NCBI GenBank assembly: GCA_013044385.1
Contig: JABEUN010000005.1
Coordinates: forward strand, 58,816-122,815
Direction of reading: 5' to 3'
From: Acidimicrobiaceae bacterium
Lineage (GTDB): Bacteria > Actinomycetota > Acidimicrobiia > Acidimicrobiales > Acidimicrobiaceae
DNA: 64,000 nucleotides
A program made the translations under genes and the position numbers. Under the pieces are notes generated by a model that saw nothing but the letters and a program-made list of their open reading frames with translations, was not told the origin of the DNA and ran no database searches. Below are positions 1-9,700 of the stretch, piece by piece (position 1 is the stretch's first letter; the number at the start of each line of letters is the position of its first letter).

Positions 1-391
1 GATGGTCCAGTTTTGTAGCCCAGCTTCGTCGAAGTTATAAATCATTTGAAAATTTGCCATGGCGGTCGCAGTCCAAAGCATGCCAAGCGGAAAACTATGC
101 CTCTCGCCGGCACAACTGGAGTTTCGCGGTCAGCCTTGGTGCGTATCCCAGCAGACGGACTCGTTCGAATGGGGATGACACCACTCATCTCTTTCTCGCC
201 AGACATTACCGGATCCCATTCGGTTGACGAAACCAAAGCTTCGTGCTCGCTAGCCTGAGAGCCGTGCCATCGGACTACGACTTAGGCGACCCAAAACTAT
301 CCAGATGAGACACTAACTCACCTTTCCAGCACTGAACGAAGGAGAACGTCAACGGTATGCCGGGATCAAACACCAAGATCATGGAGAAGAT
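1..391. other. Left-edge non-coding stretch
   Basis: No convincing long coding region is visible here. The short overlapping open frames on both strands look like chance frames: they have no recognisable domain and no well-placed ribosome binding site. The only structured item near the right end is a possible leader reading frame at 357-395, listed separately. The window begins mid-sequence, so a gene ending just to the left cannot be excluded. Confidence 0.5.
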
Positions 392-395
392 TTGA
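357..395 (+). CDS. Possible 12-codon leader peptide before the MFS gene
   Basis: An ATG at 357 opens a 12-residue frame (MPGSNTKIMEKI). It ends with TGA at 393-395, overlapping the TTG start of the MFS gene at 392-394. An AAGGAGA ribosome-binding-like sequence lies at 339-345, about 11 nt upstream. The stop-start overlap is the arrangement expected for translational coupling or a leader-controlled gene. The peptide contains no run of a single amino acid, so classical attenuation by amino-acid starvation is not suggested. This may be a chance frame. Confidence 0.3.
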   Translation: MPGSNTKIMEKI

Positions 396-1642
396 CCACC
401 GACAGTAGAAATCGAAGAAGAAGGTTAGAACCGGCACTTTTATTGTCCGCAAGAACAATCAGGGAGGTTGCCTTCGGATTCATCTCCATAGTCCTCCCCG
501 TCTACTGGCACGAGCAGGGATACTCGGTCGTTACGATAGGGCTCCTTTACACATTCGCCCTTATCGGCTCGTCGATCCTCTCACTCACCCTCGGCAGGTT
601 CGTCGACCGGCTAGGTAGGAGAAGGATACTCGTCACCAGCAGCATCCTCTGGATCGTCACCACCCCGTTCCTCCTCGCCTCTAAAGACGTAACTCTTATC
701 GGGGTTGTGATGCTTCTTGGGAGCATAAGCCCAACCGGAAAGGAGATAGGAATCTATCTTGGAGTGGAGCAGGCGATGCTCTCCCGACTATACGTAGGTC
801 AGGCGCGCACCAACACCTACGCTTGGTTCAATCTCGTCGGTTACACCGCCACTGCAGTAGGTGCACTGCTCGCATCGGTAGTAGGGATCACTGCATCCAC
901 TAGTACGGGAAGTGGAATTGGCGCGACGATGTTCAGGGGCATTGTCATCTCCTATACGGTCGCTGGTGTGATCCAGCTGGCAATCTACGGGCTGCTCACT
1001 CCCTCCGTGGAGGCAGAAGCATCAAAGGCCGCAACTGACGGCACACACCACGTTCCAGAAAGATCGACGCGCCGCCTCGTCTATCGCCTTTCCAGCCTCT
1101 TCGCCCTTGACTCATTTGCCGCAGGCCTCATCGTCCAAGGAATTCTCGTCTACTGGTTCAGGGTCCAATACCACGTAGACCTCACGCAACTGGGTCTGAT
1201 CTTCTTCGGCACTAACACGCTTTCGGCACTCTCATCTCTCGCTGCGGCGCGGATCGCAAAAAGGATTGGCCTGCTAAACACTATGGTCTTCACCCACCTT
1301 CCCTCCAACGTGCTCCTCATGCTCATTCCATTCATGCCGAATGCGACTCTCGCCGTCGCCATACTGCTAACCCGCCACCTGCTCTCTCAGATGGACGTGC
1401 CCACACGGCAGGCCTACTCAATGGCGATGGTGGATACCCAAGACCGCAGCTACCTGGCGGCTTGGACCAACGGAGCAAGGACGCTGGGCACGAGTCCGAC
1501 CCCAGTACTTAGTGGAGCTATGCTCGCCACATCCCTCACCGGTCTCCCGTTTCTGCTGGCAGGGGGGCTGAAGATCATCTACGACCTATCGCTATTCGTC
1601 ACCTTTCGGAAAGTTCCGCTGGACTTTTCCGAGAAGAACTGA
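392..1642 (+). CDS. Major facilitator superfamily transporter
   Basis: This 416-residue integral membrane protein has roughly 11-12 hydrophobic segments. Between the second and third is the loop GRFVDRLGRRR, the MFS signature that follows TM2. A cytoplasmic linker rich in charged residues sits near residue 210, between the two six-helix halves. The start is a TTG at 392, preceded by GGAGAAG at 383-389; no in-frame ATG is near. The substrate cannot be inferred. The gene stands alone and ends 40 nt before the convergent chemoreceptor gene. The family call is firm; a drug or sugar efflux role would be a guess. Confidence 0.85.
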   Translation: MTTDSRNRRRRLEPALLLSARTIREVAFGFISIVLPVYWHEQGYSVVTIGLLYTFALIGSSILSLTLGRFVDRLGRRRILVTSSILWIVTTPFLLASKDVTLIGVVMLLGSISPTGKEIGIYLGVEQAMLSRLYVGQARTNTYAWFNLVGYTATAVGALLASVVGITASTSTGSGIGATMFRGIVISYTVAGVIQLAIYGLLTPSVEAEASKAATDGTHHVPERSTRRLVYRLSSLFALDSFAAGLIVQGILVYWFRVQYHVDLTQLGLIFFGTNTLSALSSLAAARIAKRIGLLNTMVFTHLPSNVLLMLIPFMPNATLAVAILLTRHLLSQMDVPTRQAYSMAMVDTQDRSYLAAWTNGARTLGTSPTPVLSGAMLATSLTGLPFLLAGGLKIIYDLSLFVTFRKVPLDFSEKN

Positions 1643-1682
1643 CGAATGGACATCTTAGAAGAGCCGAACGGTGAGCTACTTT

Positions 1683-3620
1683 TTAGGCCTGGATCAAGTC
1701 CTGATGTTCTGCTACGAGACTCTTCAGGGTAGATGCCATAGTTGCGAGCTCGGAGGCCGCTTGGAGTGCGTCATTCGATCCACCGGCGGTTCCTCTAGCG
1801 GCCCCTGCTGCCACCGAGATGTGTTCGCTGATCTGCTCGGAACCTTCCGACACAACTCGGACGTTCCGAATGACAGCAGAGGTGGTGATCGTCTGCTGGT
1901 CAACGGCCGCAGAGATGCTGGACTGGATGTTGTTGATCCTGCCAATAGTTTCACCGATACGTTCTATGGCCTCAACTGAGGACTCAGTGTCGCGCTGGAT
2001 GGCCGAAATCATAGATCCGATCTCGTCAGTCGCCTTCGCCGTCTTTGTCGCAAGCTCCTTCACCTCACTCGCCACGACGGCGAATCCCTTGCCAGCCTCA
2101 CCCGCTCTGGCCGCCTCAATTGTCGCATTTAACGCCAATAGGTTCGTCTGTTGAGCGATTGCCGTTATCACGTCGAGCACTTGGCCTATTTGAACAGACG
2201 AGTCTGCGAGTTTTGCGATGGTCAGACTTGTCTCCTCCGACTCGCGCTGCGCCTCGATCCCTACTGCCAGTGCCTCTGCTGTGTTTCGAGTGATGTCAGA
2301 TATCGACGACGCCATGTCCTCAGCACTCTCTGCGACAGTCCGGGTGCTGTTAGTTATCAATGAACTCTTCTCAGCAACCAAGTCTGCCTGGGAAGACGCC
2401 TCATCAGCTCCCGTCGAGAGTTGACGTGCAGTGGCAGTCAATCGATCAGAAGATCCAGCCAGCACCTCAGCGTTCTTGGCAACCTCCGTGAGCAGTGCAA
2501 GCAGAGTTGCCTCCCTCTCCTCCGTCGAATGTTGCCTTTCGTCATTCTCGGATTGCGTCTTGCGTACTGTATAGGTAAGTCTCACCCCAGTGACAAAGAG
2601 CGTCAAAGTGGCGATGGCAATGGCACCCGAGCCAACCTTAGAGATGCTGGCGAAGAGAAGTATCACCAAGCCTGCACCAGCACCCACGCCGGGCAAAACG
2701 AATCCCCCCGTCTTAGACGGCGCTAGCTTCGAGTCGTGCGGCGACTGCTGCCAGGCTGCGATTGAGATCAGAAGAAGCGAGATGGGCCAGGCCGCAGCGT
2801 TGGCGATGTATCCCATGCGGCTATTCGGTTGGAGAAGGTTGTAGGTGTCACCGATGGCGTTGACCGAGACTGCCAGGGCAATCAGGCCAAGTACACGCCT
2901 GCGGTCCCGAGGCACAGCGGCCAGCCCACCTATGGCAACAGCCAGAAGAATTAGGTCTCCCGCCGGATACACCATGCTCGTAGCCGACGAGAGGGACCAA
3001 CCTCCCACCGCCTTCAGGACTGGTCCGACTATGAATGCCGAAAACACGGTCGCCACACCGAGTGCAGCTATGACCCTATCGAGCCAGGTGGTCAAGGTGG
3101 GATCGCCCGCCTCCCGCTTTACGAGCGTGGTGATTCCCAAGAAGCAGAGCGGAAAGAAGATTATGTAGAAGGCGTCGGCAACCGATGGCGATGAAGGGCT
3201 TGCACCCCCCGAAGACTCTATGGTCAGGGCGATATCTCCGATTGCCCAAGCCATGCTCCCAATTCCGACGAAGAGGGGAAAGTTCTTCCCCTTTGCCACG
3301 TTCGCTCTCCAGGCCGGATCAAAATATCTGTAAACGGCAAAGGCACCGGCAGAGAGTTCGAACAGTGCCGTGCCATATCCGTCCACTGGTGCGTAGAAGG
3401 AGCCAACACTTCTTACTAGCAAGGACACAAAAAAAGCAGCTAGCAGTACGCCAGCTACTAGGAACGTCCATTTTGCACGTCGCCGCAGTTGATTATCACC
3501 GATATACGCAAAGGCATCTTTCATCGCCAGCTCCCATGACTCGTCGGCACCAATTAGCGGCAGGGTAGGAGCCCTACCGCCACTAGCGCGTACATGACTG
3601 ATCGGCTCTGATATTGACAT
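1683..3620 (-). CDS. Methyl-accepting chemotaxis protein with multi-TM sensor region
   Basis: A 645-residue transducer. Residues about 50-350 hold eight or more hydrophobic segments, in place of the usual two-helix periplasmic sensor. Repeated short motifs with GD, PS.AD and YP.GD resemble the membrane domains of actinobacterial signalling proteins. The C-terminal ~280 residues are a coiled-coil signalling domain; the hairpin tip reads [20 protein letters not shown], the canonical MCP signature that contacts CheA and CheW. No che or flagellar genes are in this window. The neighbour on the same strand is an HDOD protein. The ligand is unknown; membrane-embedded sensing (redox, lipophilic compound) is possible. 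Confidence 0.9.
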   Translation of the reverse strand: MSISEPISHVRASGGRAPTLPLIGADESWELAMKDAFAYIGDNQLRRRAKWTFLVAGVLLAAFFVSLLVRSVGSFYAPVDGYGTALFELSAGAFAVYRYFDPAWRANVAKGKNFPLFVGIGSMAWAIGDIALTIESSGGASPSSPSVADAFYIIFFPLCFLGITTLVKREAGDPTLTTWLDRVIAALGVATVFSAFIVGPVLKAVGGWSLSSATSMVYPAGDLILLAVAIGGLAAVPRDRRRVLGLIALAVSVNAIGDTYNLLQPNSRMGYIANAAAWPISLLLISIAAWQQSPHDSKLAPSKTGGFVLPGVGAGAGLVILLFASISKVGSGAIAIATLTLFVTGVRLTYTVRKTQSENDERQHSTEEREATLLALLTEVAKNAEVLAGSSDRLTATARQLSTGADEASSQADLVAEKSSLITNSTRTVAESAEDMASSISDITRNTAEALAVGIEAQRESEETSLTIAKLADSSVQIGQVLDVITAIAQQTNLLALNATIEAARAGEAGKGFAVVASEVKELATKTAKATDEIGSMISAIQRDTESSVEAIERIGETIGRINNIQSSISAAVDQQTITTSAVIRNVRVVSEGSEQISEHISVAAGAARGTAGGSNDALQAASELATMASTLKSLVAEHQDLIQA

Positions 3621-3783
3621 CTTTAATTGCCATATAAGGTAAATTGGAAAATTGTGCCAGATTCTGGTGAAGGCGAAGCCGATTCATACCGCATGGACTT
3701 GCCAATACTCGATTACATAATCCGAACCAGAGCGTGCTCGGCAACGCTTTCAAGAAAAAAGGGTCGGCAGAGCCAATGTTCCA

Positions 3784-4629
3784 CTAATGGAATCGCGAGG
3801 CCGGCAGCTGCAACTTAGACGGAGGAGCTATCGATACGAAGTCGGCGACCCGGGAACTAAACAAAGCGAGTCGGTCGATAGCAGAAGATAAAGTTACGTC
3901 TTCTGGAAGCAGGATCTCTCTGCTCCATAGGAGGGGTGAAAGCCTCTCCAGATGGACAAGACGCTCGCCGGATACCAGTGCTCTATGGGCGGGCGACATC
4001 CAGACCGACTCCCTGTGATGGAGTCTTACCGCATCGGTTGTCTCCTCCGGGAATCCCCAACGTTCCAATGCCGACGAGCCAAGATCGGGATGTGATATCC
4101 CGTACGCCTCGATCTCAGCTCCTATGTATTCGGACTGCGCCTCCCTGGTCAAGCCGTTGTCTAGGTACGATTCGACGGCTCGGTAACCCACAGGGTCGAA
4201 GTTTGCCAAAAGGATGGCACCGAAGTCGTGGATCAACCCCGTCGAATATGCAAGGGCCGGATCATCTCCGTAGATCTCGGCGTGAAGCTGAGCCGCTACT
4301 GCAACACTCAGGCAGTGATTCCACGTCCGATCCTCGAGCGTGCCGATCTCCCTGATCAACAACAGTGCCGCCATCGATCTCAGTGTCCAGACGCCGAGTA
4401 GCGAGACAGCAAACTTCAAACTCGTCACTGCGTCACTCCGCCTGTAATGAGGTGAGTTGGCCAGACGTAGGACACTGTCGGCGAACAATTTGTCTTGTTC
4501 GATCATCTCCGCCAGCCTCGCCAGTTCGAACTCACCTCGGGAGATGAAATCAAGCAGGTCACCAGCGACAGATGTCGATCTGCCAAGCATCTCGAATTCC
4601 GATAGGAAACGCTTCAGATCTTCCCTCAA
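3784..4629 (-). CDS. HDOD-domain signalling protein
   Basis: A 281-residue soluble protein matching the HDOD domain, a catalytically degenerate relative of HD phosphohydrolases found in bacterial signalling. It starts with a helical segment (residues 1-60). The core contains LRLANSPHYRR near 60, a LLGVWTLRSMAALLLIR helix, and GLIHDFGAILLANF near 140, at the place of the HD metal site. The start is TTG at 4629 with AAGGGCG upstream; the ATG 13 codons later is an alternative. It lies 163 nt upstream of the chemoreceptor on the same strand, and in other bacteria HDOD proteins often connect to chemotaxis or cyclic-di-GMP control. The function here is inferred only. Confidence 0.8.
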   Translation of the reverse strand: MREDLKRFLSEFEMLGRSTSVAGDLLDFISRGEFELARLAEMIEQDKLFADSVLRLANSPHYRRSDAVTSLKFAVSLLGVWTLRSMAALLLIREIGTLEDRTWNHCLSVAVAAQLHAEIYGDDPALAYSTGLIHDFGAILLANFDPVGYRAVESYLDNGLTREAQSEYIGAEIEAYGISHPDLGSSALERWGFPEETTDAVRLHHRESVWMSPAHRALVSGERLVHLERLSPLLWSREILLPEDVTLSSAIDRLALFSSRVADFVSIAPPSKLQLPASRFH

Positions 4630-4800
4630 ACTTCGCCCTTAGAACGTCGACCCTTGGAGGTGGGGGTGGACGTCGAAAGGCTTATCGGAGCATCTACGGT
4701 CCAGATGGACTGAGATGGTCAGCATCGACCAGACGACCGAGAACCCCCACCAGCCATTTAGTTCTTTATCGACAGTTGAGTTCCAAGAGTTGACTCGGAT

Positions 4801-5397
4801 TCAAATTGGTGTGGACTCATTCGGCACGAATGCAGATCCATGTCCAGGAATTATCCAGCTCGGATGCAGGTCAAGAATCCGTCGCCTAGACGCCGCCAGC
4901 ACCGATCTGTCCAGCGAATACGGATCCTCGGCTGGTCCGTCGCTGTCCCACCAAAGATGGCTGTAGACGACGAGTCCATCAGAGGTCTCGAAACCGACTG
5001 AGATGTCTTGCGGGGTATGACCTGGCGTCTCGATCAAGTAGACGGAATTCGACAAGCGGACCCCCTCGGCCTCCCTCGAATACCAGTCGTCAGCCTTGTA
5101 AGCGGCTTGGAAGTCATGAACCCTTGCCTCTGGAAAAAGCGCAACATTGACAGTGTGGTCTGGGTGGTGGTGACTGAGAACCACGTCGGTGACATCAGTG
5201 ACTTTCACACCGAGCGACTCGAGCGGGCCAAGGATCTTATCCCTGCCGCTAACCATTCCAGGATCGACCACCGCAATCAGGTCGTCCTCTCGAACGAGCA
5301 CGACCGTACCGGCAACGCCAGGCTCCACGTACCCAACTGTGAGAATGTCCACCCTGCAGGTGTCACCCTGAACTCCAAACGATTCAGCATTTGACAT
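4801..5397 (-). CDS. MBL-fold metallo-hydrolase
   Basis: About 198 residues with the metallo-beta-lactamase fold. The metal-binding motif reads LSHHHPDHTVN near residue 77, a later histidine lies in ETPGHTPQ, and PGHGS is near the C-terminus; together they give the dinuclear metal ligand set. I place the start at ATG 5397 because TTGGAG precedes it by a few bases. A longer frame begins 16 codons upstream without a comparable site. It is similar in size and motif order to small thioesterase or hydrolase members of the superfamily (compare human MBLAC1-like proteins). The substrate is not identifiable from sequence. Confidence 0.85.
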   Translation of the reverse strand: MSNAESFGVQGDTCRVDILTVGYVEPGVAGTVVLVREDDLIAVVDPGMVSGRDKILGPLESLGVKVTDVTDVVLSHHHPDHTVNVALFPEARVHDFQAAYKADDWYSREAEGVRLSNSVYLIETPGHTPQDISVGFETSDGLVVYSHLWWDSDGPAEDPYSLDRSVLAASRRRILDLHPSWIIPGHGSAFVPNESTPI

Positions 5398-5609
5398 ACT
5401 CCAACTATACGTATCTGTTCGACATAAATAAGCGCTGGCCTTCAACTCCCCTGCCTGGCTGGCCTCATCCCTACCAATTCTGATTTAGTTCGTGCTTCAT
5501 CAAATAGGCGGCGTGCATTTGGCGAGTTCGGCACTCAAAAAGTTCACTCCAGCAGATGGTCCGCCGCATTTAGACTCTGAGAGGAGTCAATGAACGACCA
5601 GGAGGTTGT

Positions 5610-6242
5610 GTGCCCGATTTCCCAACTACAGATGGAAGACGGCACGCTGAACGTGTCTCGAAGGACAACGCCCTGATCAAACAGATCATTGATAGCAACT
5701 TCCTCGGCCACCTAGGTGTGATCCAAGACGGCTTCCCGATAGTTATGCCCACTGGATATGTAAGGATCGGAGATCAGCTCTACCTGCACGGAGCAGCGGC
5801 CAATCAAGCGATGAAACTTGCGGTCGACTCTCCACTTAGCTTCTGCATCACGAGCGTACAGGGCATGGTCCTAGCTACGACGATGTTCAACCACTCGTTC
5901 AACTACGAATCAGTCATCATCTTTGCAGTAGGTAAAGCTGTCACCGACCTCGAGCAGAAAGATGATATCTTGGTGAAGTTCGTCGACTCCATGTTTCCGC
6001 ACAGGTCGGATCGGCTGCCGAAAAATACCAGGACAGAGCTTCTCTCGACTTCCGTGGTGGCCATCGACATCGACAAAGCGAGCGCTAAGGTTCGCACTAA
6101 CCCACCTGAACTGGATGAACGGCCAGACGCCTTCGTCGGGACGGTCGAATTTGAGACTCAGGTTGTCGCATTTAAACCGGTTATTGGATCAACGCAAAAC
6201 GAGACGGAGATCGACTCACGGCTCAGACTCAGGTCCAACTGA
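5610..6242 (+). CDS. Pyridoxamine 5'-phosphate oxidase-fold flavoprotein
   Basis: A 210-residue protein of the split-barrel flavin-binding superfamily (COG3467, NimA-like). The N-terminal third shows GHLGVIQDGFPIVMPTGY followed by IGDQLYLHGAA, the usual strand-turn-strand FMN-binding layout. SVIIFAVGKA lies in the middle and a helical C-terminal part follows. The start is GTG 5610 with GGAGG at 5601-5605. Family members bind FMN, F420 or heme and may reduce nitro groups; the exact activity cannot be told here. It lies just upstream of the ogt-like gene on the same strand. Confidence 0.8.
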   Translation: MPDFPTTDGRRHAERVSKDNALIKQIIDSNFLGHLGVIQDGFPIVMPTGYVRIGDQLYLHGAAANQAMKLAVDSPLSFCITSVQGMVLATTMFNHSFNYESVIIFAVGKAVTDLEQKDDILVKFVDSMFPHRSDRLPKNTRTELLSTSVVAIDIDKASAKVRTNPPELDERPDAFVGTVEFETQVVAFKPVIGSTQNETEIDSRLRLRSN

Positions 6243-6258
6243 CCATGGACAAACTCAG

Positions 6259-6789
6259 ATGTTTGGTAGTCGGAGGGGGGTGAACGGCTCAATTAGCGAA
6301 CTCATGATCGGGCGTTCGGGTTCACCATTCGGCACCTTGAGTTATGCCTACTCGCGCCGTGGATTGGTCGCGATGGGCTTCACCGACCGCCCCGATGGAC
6401 TCCACCTAGCGACTTATGGTGTAAAGATCACAAGTGACAAGGATTCAGATCAGGTGCAAACGGCCCTTTTAGAGTACTTCAGCGGAAGATTTACCGCACT
6501 TGATGAACTAGAACTCGATCTCCCGAACACGAACTTCTACGACACCTGCCGACGAAAACTGCGGGATGTCAAGGCCGGAACAACGATCAGCTACTCCGGC
6601 CTCGCTACGTTGGCGGGTCGTCCCAACGCCTACAGGTCGGCCGCTACCGCTTGCTCATCCAATCCGGTGGCCCTGGTTGTCCCGTGCCACCGGGTCCTAC
6701 CATCGAGCGGGAATGTCGGCAAATACGGCTTCGGAACCGAAGTTAAGGCGGGTCTTCTGAAGTTGGAGGGAGCACACTTTATCGATTGA
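6259..6789 (+). CDS. ogt: Methylated-DNA--protein-cysteine S-methyltransferase
   Basis: Suicide repair protein that moves the alkyl group from O6-alkylguanine in DNA onto its own cysteine. The acceptor motif is VPCHRVLPSSG near residue 140, preceded by the DNA-binding helix with ISYSGLATLAGRPNAYRSA. The C-terminus GKYGFGTEVKAGLLKLEGA is typical. The open frame runs back to 6115 inside the previous gene. I prefer a start at ATG 6259 (176 aa); GTG 6280, right behind GGAGGGG, is equally plausible, and ATG 6304 would still give a full core domain. Its end overlaps the convergent gdh gene by 11 nt. Confidence 0.9.
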   Translation: MFGSRRGVNGSISELMIGRSGSPFGTLSYAYSRRGLVAMGFTDRPDGLHLATYGVKITSDKDSDQVQTALLEYFSGRFTALDELELDLPNTNFYDTCRRKLRDVKAGTTISYSGLATLAGRPNAYRSAATACSSNPVALVVPCHRVLPSSGNVGKYGFGTEVKAGLLKLEGAHFID

Positions 6790-9700
6790 TGGAGATGTCC
6801 TTTGCTACCACGGCAAGTGCCGACAAACCCGCCGAGGAGTCCGAGCCGAGCAGAGAGACAAGTGACAGGACCTGAGCCGTTGTAGAGCCCAGCCGCTGCT
6901 CAATCTGTTCGAGGGACGCAGCTGTCGCGGCCTCGTCGGTCACGTCCGACGGAATGAGATCGAGCACATCCTCACATTTGGCAACGATTGTCATATAAAA
7001 GTCTGTGGCAATCGACGCCAGAAGTGCCATGTCCCATCTCCCGGTAGGTTTGAGAGACCTAACCATGCCGAAGAGCGGCGATATCCCAGAGACCTCTCCG
7101 ACTCGGTAAAAGGTCCAGATCAATGGTCGGGACACCTCCGTGTGAGTACGGTTGGCGAGAAGCGAGAGCGGAACAAGGGCTGACATAAAGTCAAGACCAG
7201 CGAAGAACCGAGCCGTCTGCTCGTCGGCACCGATGGCGATCAACTGGCCGAGCGATTGACGGTAACCGGCTAATTCGGACCCGGTCAGCACCACATCAAG
7301 CGACTCGACAAGGTCATTTCCAAGAGCAGAAAGACTTCTTCGCTCAGAGATTCCGTCGAGGAGTTGGCTCTGGGAAGCCAGCCACCGAGCGATCGACGTA
7401 CAGGTTCGCCCGAGTCGAGAGTGAAGTGCCACCTTGTCGGATTGCGCCATTGTCGAACCTAGAAAGAGAGCTGCAGCCCTCTCCTGTGCACCTAGGACAT
7501 CGATGGATCCAGCGAGGGCCTCCACAATCCGAGTCGTTCCAACCGGCGTACTCTGCAACAGCTCGACTACCGGAACCATCCCACTTACGTTGACTATCAG
7601 GTTTGCCAATGCGGTCGCAGCTATCTCATGGTGCAGTGAGTGCTCCAACACCCTGTCACCGAACTTCCCTTCGACAACCGATGGGAAGTAGTCCCTGCAC
7701 AACGTCGTTGCTAAATCGCTGTTCACTAGATCCGACTCCAGAATCAGGTGGTAGAGGTGGATCTTGGAGTAGGCAAGTAGGACCGACAGTTCGGGGCGCG
7801 TGAGAGATCCACCTTGTGCATTTCGGACCTCAAGTTCGGCCTGCGACGGTACGAACTCCACGACGGGATCCAAGCCGGCCTCTTCCTCCAAAAATGAAAT
7901 GAGGGATCTGTACAGCTCAGGTCTGGCTTTGGCGTCCTCCTCAGCAACTGAGAGCGCCCAGTTCTGCCAGACATTATCCGACAGGACCTGCTCAGCAACT
8001 TCAGGTTCGGCCCCAGCGAGAAGGGCATCCCTCTCATCTGTGTCAAACTCACCAGAGAGCACCATCGGTGCCATAAGTATCTTCAAATTGACCTCGTGGT
8101 CCGAGGTGTCGACCCCGGCCGAATTGTCGATCGCGTCTGTGTTGCATCTTCCTCCAGCCAGGCAGTACTCAATTCGAGCCAACTGGGTCATGCCCAGGTT
8201 TCCACCTTCGCCTACGACCTTCACCTTCAACTGATCAGCATTGATCCTTATCGCATCGTTGGCCTTGTCGGATACGTCCAAGTCAGACTCGCTGTCTGAC
8301 TTCACGAAGGTTCCGATTCCACCATTCCAAAGCAGGTCCACAGGCGCACAGAGGATCGACGTCATCAGTCGCGCCGGCTCCACCTGGCCCGGGGTAATCC
8401 CAAGAGCCTTGCCCATCTGCTCCGTAACGACAATGGACTTCTGAGAGCGATCGAATACTCCCCCGCCCTCCGAAATGAGTGACTTGTCGTAATCCATCCA
8501 GCTGGATGAGTCCAAGTTGTACAGTCGGTGACGCTCTGCGAAGGAGATCTTCGGATCTGGGTTTGGATCCACGAAGATGTGGCGATGATCGAAAGCAGCT
8601 ATGACCCGCAACGTGTCGGAGAGCAACATCCCGTTCCCGAAGACATCACCAGACATATCGCCCACACCAACAACGTCGATCTGATCCACATTCGGATCGA
8701 TCCCAATCGCTCCGAAGTGGTGACTCACGGATCGCCAGGCCCCTTTTGCTGTAATTCCCATAGCCTTGTGGTCATAACCAGACGATCCACCTGACGCAAA
8801 GGCGTCACCTAACCAGAATCCCCGTGAGATGGCGATGTTATTTGCAATATCGGAGAAGGTTGCGGTGCCCTTGTCTGCTGCAACCACCAAGTAGTAGTCG
8901 TCACCGTCGTAGCAGATGGTGTCCTTAGGTTTGACAACCTGTCCAGCTACAAGATTGTCGGTGATCGACAGCAGCGCCTCCATGAACTCGCTGTAGCACA
9001 CCTTCGCCTTGGCGAGGATCTCCGAACGTTCTCTCGGCATCTTGCGGACTATGAATCCACCCTTTGCGCCAACCGGCACGATAACGGAGTTCTTCACCGA
9101 CTGCGCCTTCATCAGCCCGAGGATCTCAGTACGGTAATCATCAGGACGGTCAGAGAATCTGATCCCACCTCGTGCAATCCGCCCTCCCCTCAGATGTATT
9201 GCTTCAGTCTCTAGCGAGTCAAAGAAGGTCTCGAACATCGGAAGCGGCTTGGGGAGGTCTCCAACCTGCACAGGGTCAAACTTGATGGCTATTCCGACCC
9301 TGTCGGCGTGGAAGAAGTTGGTCCGAAGTGTTGCATAGATAGCCGAGGCGATACGCCTGACGGAACGGTCGAAATCGAGAGAATCTATATGCGCTAACTC
9401 ATTCTCCACACGAAGATGGGCCTCTCCCACCGCCTCTGCTCTCTCAGAAACACTTCGACTGAGACCGAATCGGGCAGCAAAGAGTCCATAAAGCGCGGCC
9501 GCCGCACCTGGACACTCAACCATCGCCCAGTAGTTGTTCCTCACTCCGACCGCTGGTGTCGAGAAACGGACGTAGTGCACGTATGCCCTTATCAGTGCGG
9601 CTTGATCGATATCCAGTCCCGCACGCAACACGGTCGTATTGATCGCATCGTCGACTGCCTGTCCTTCGAAGACCCTAAGGAGGGATACACGAAGGCGTTC

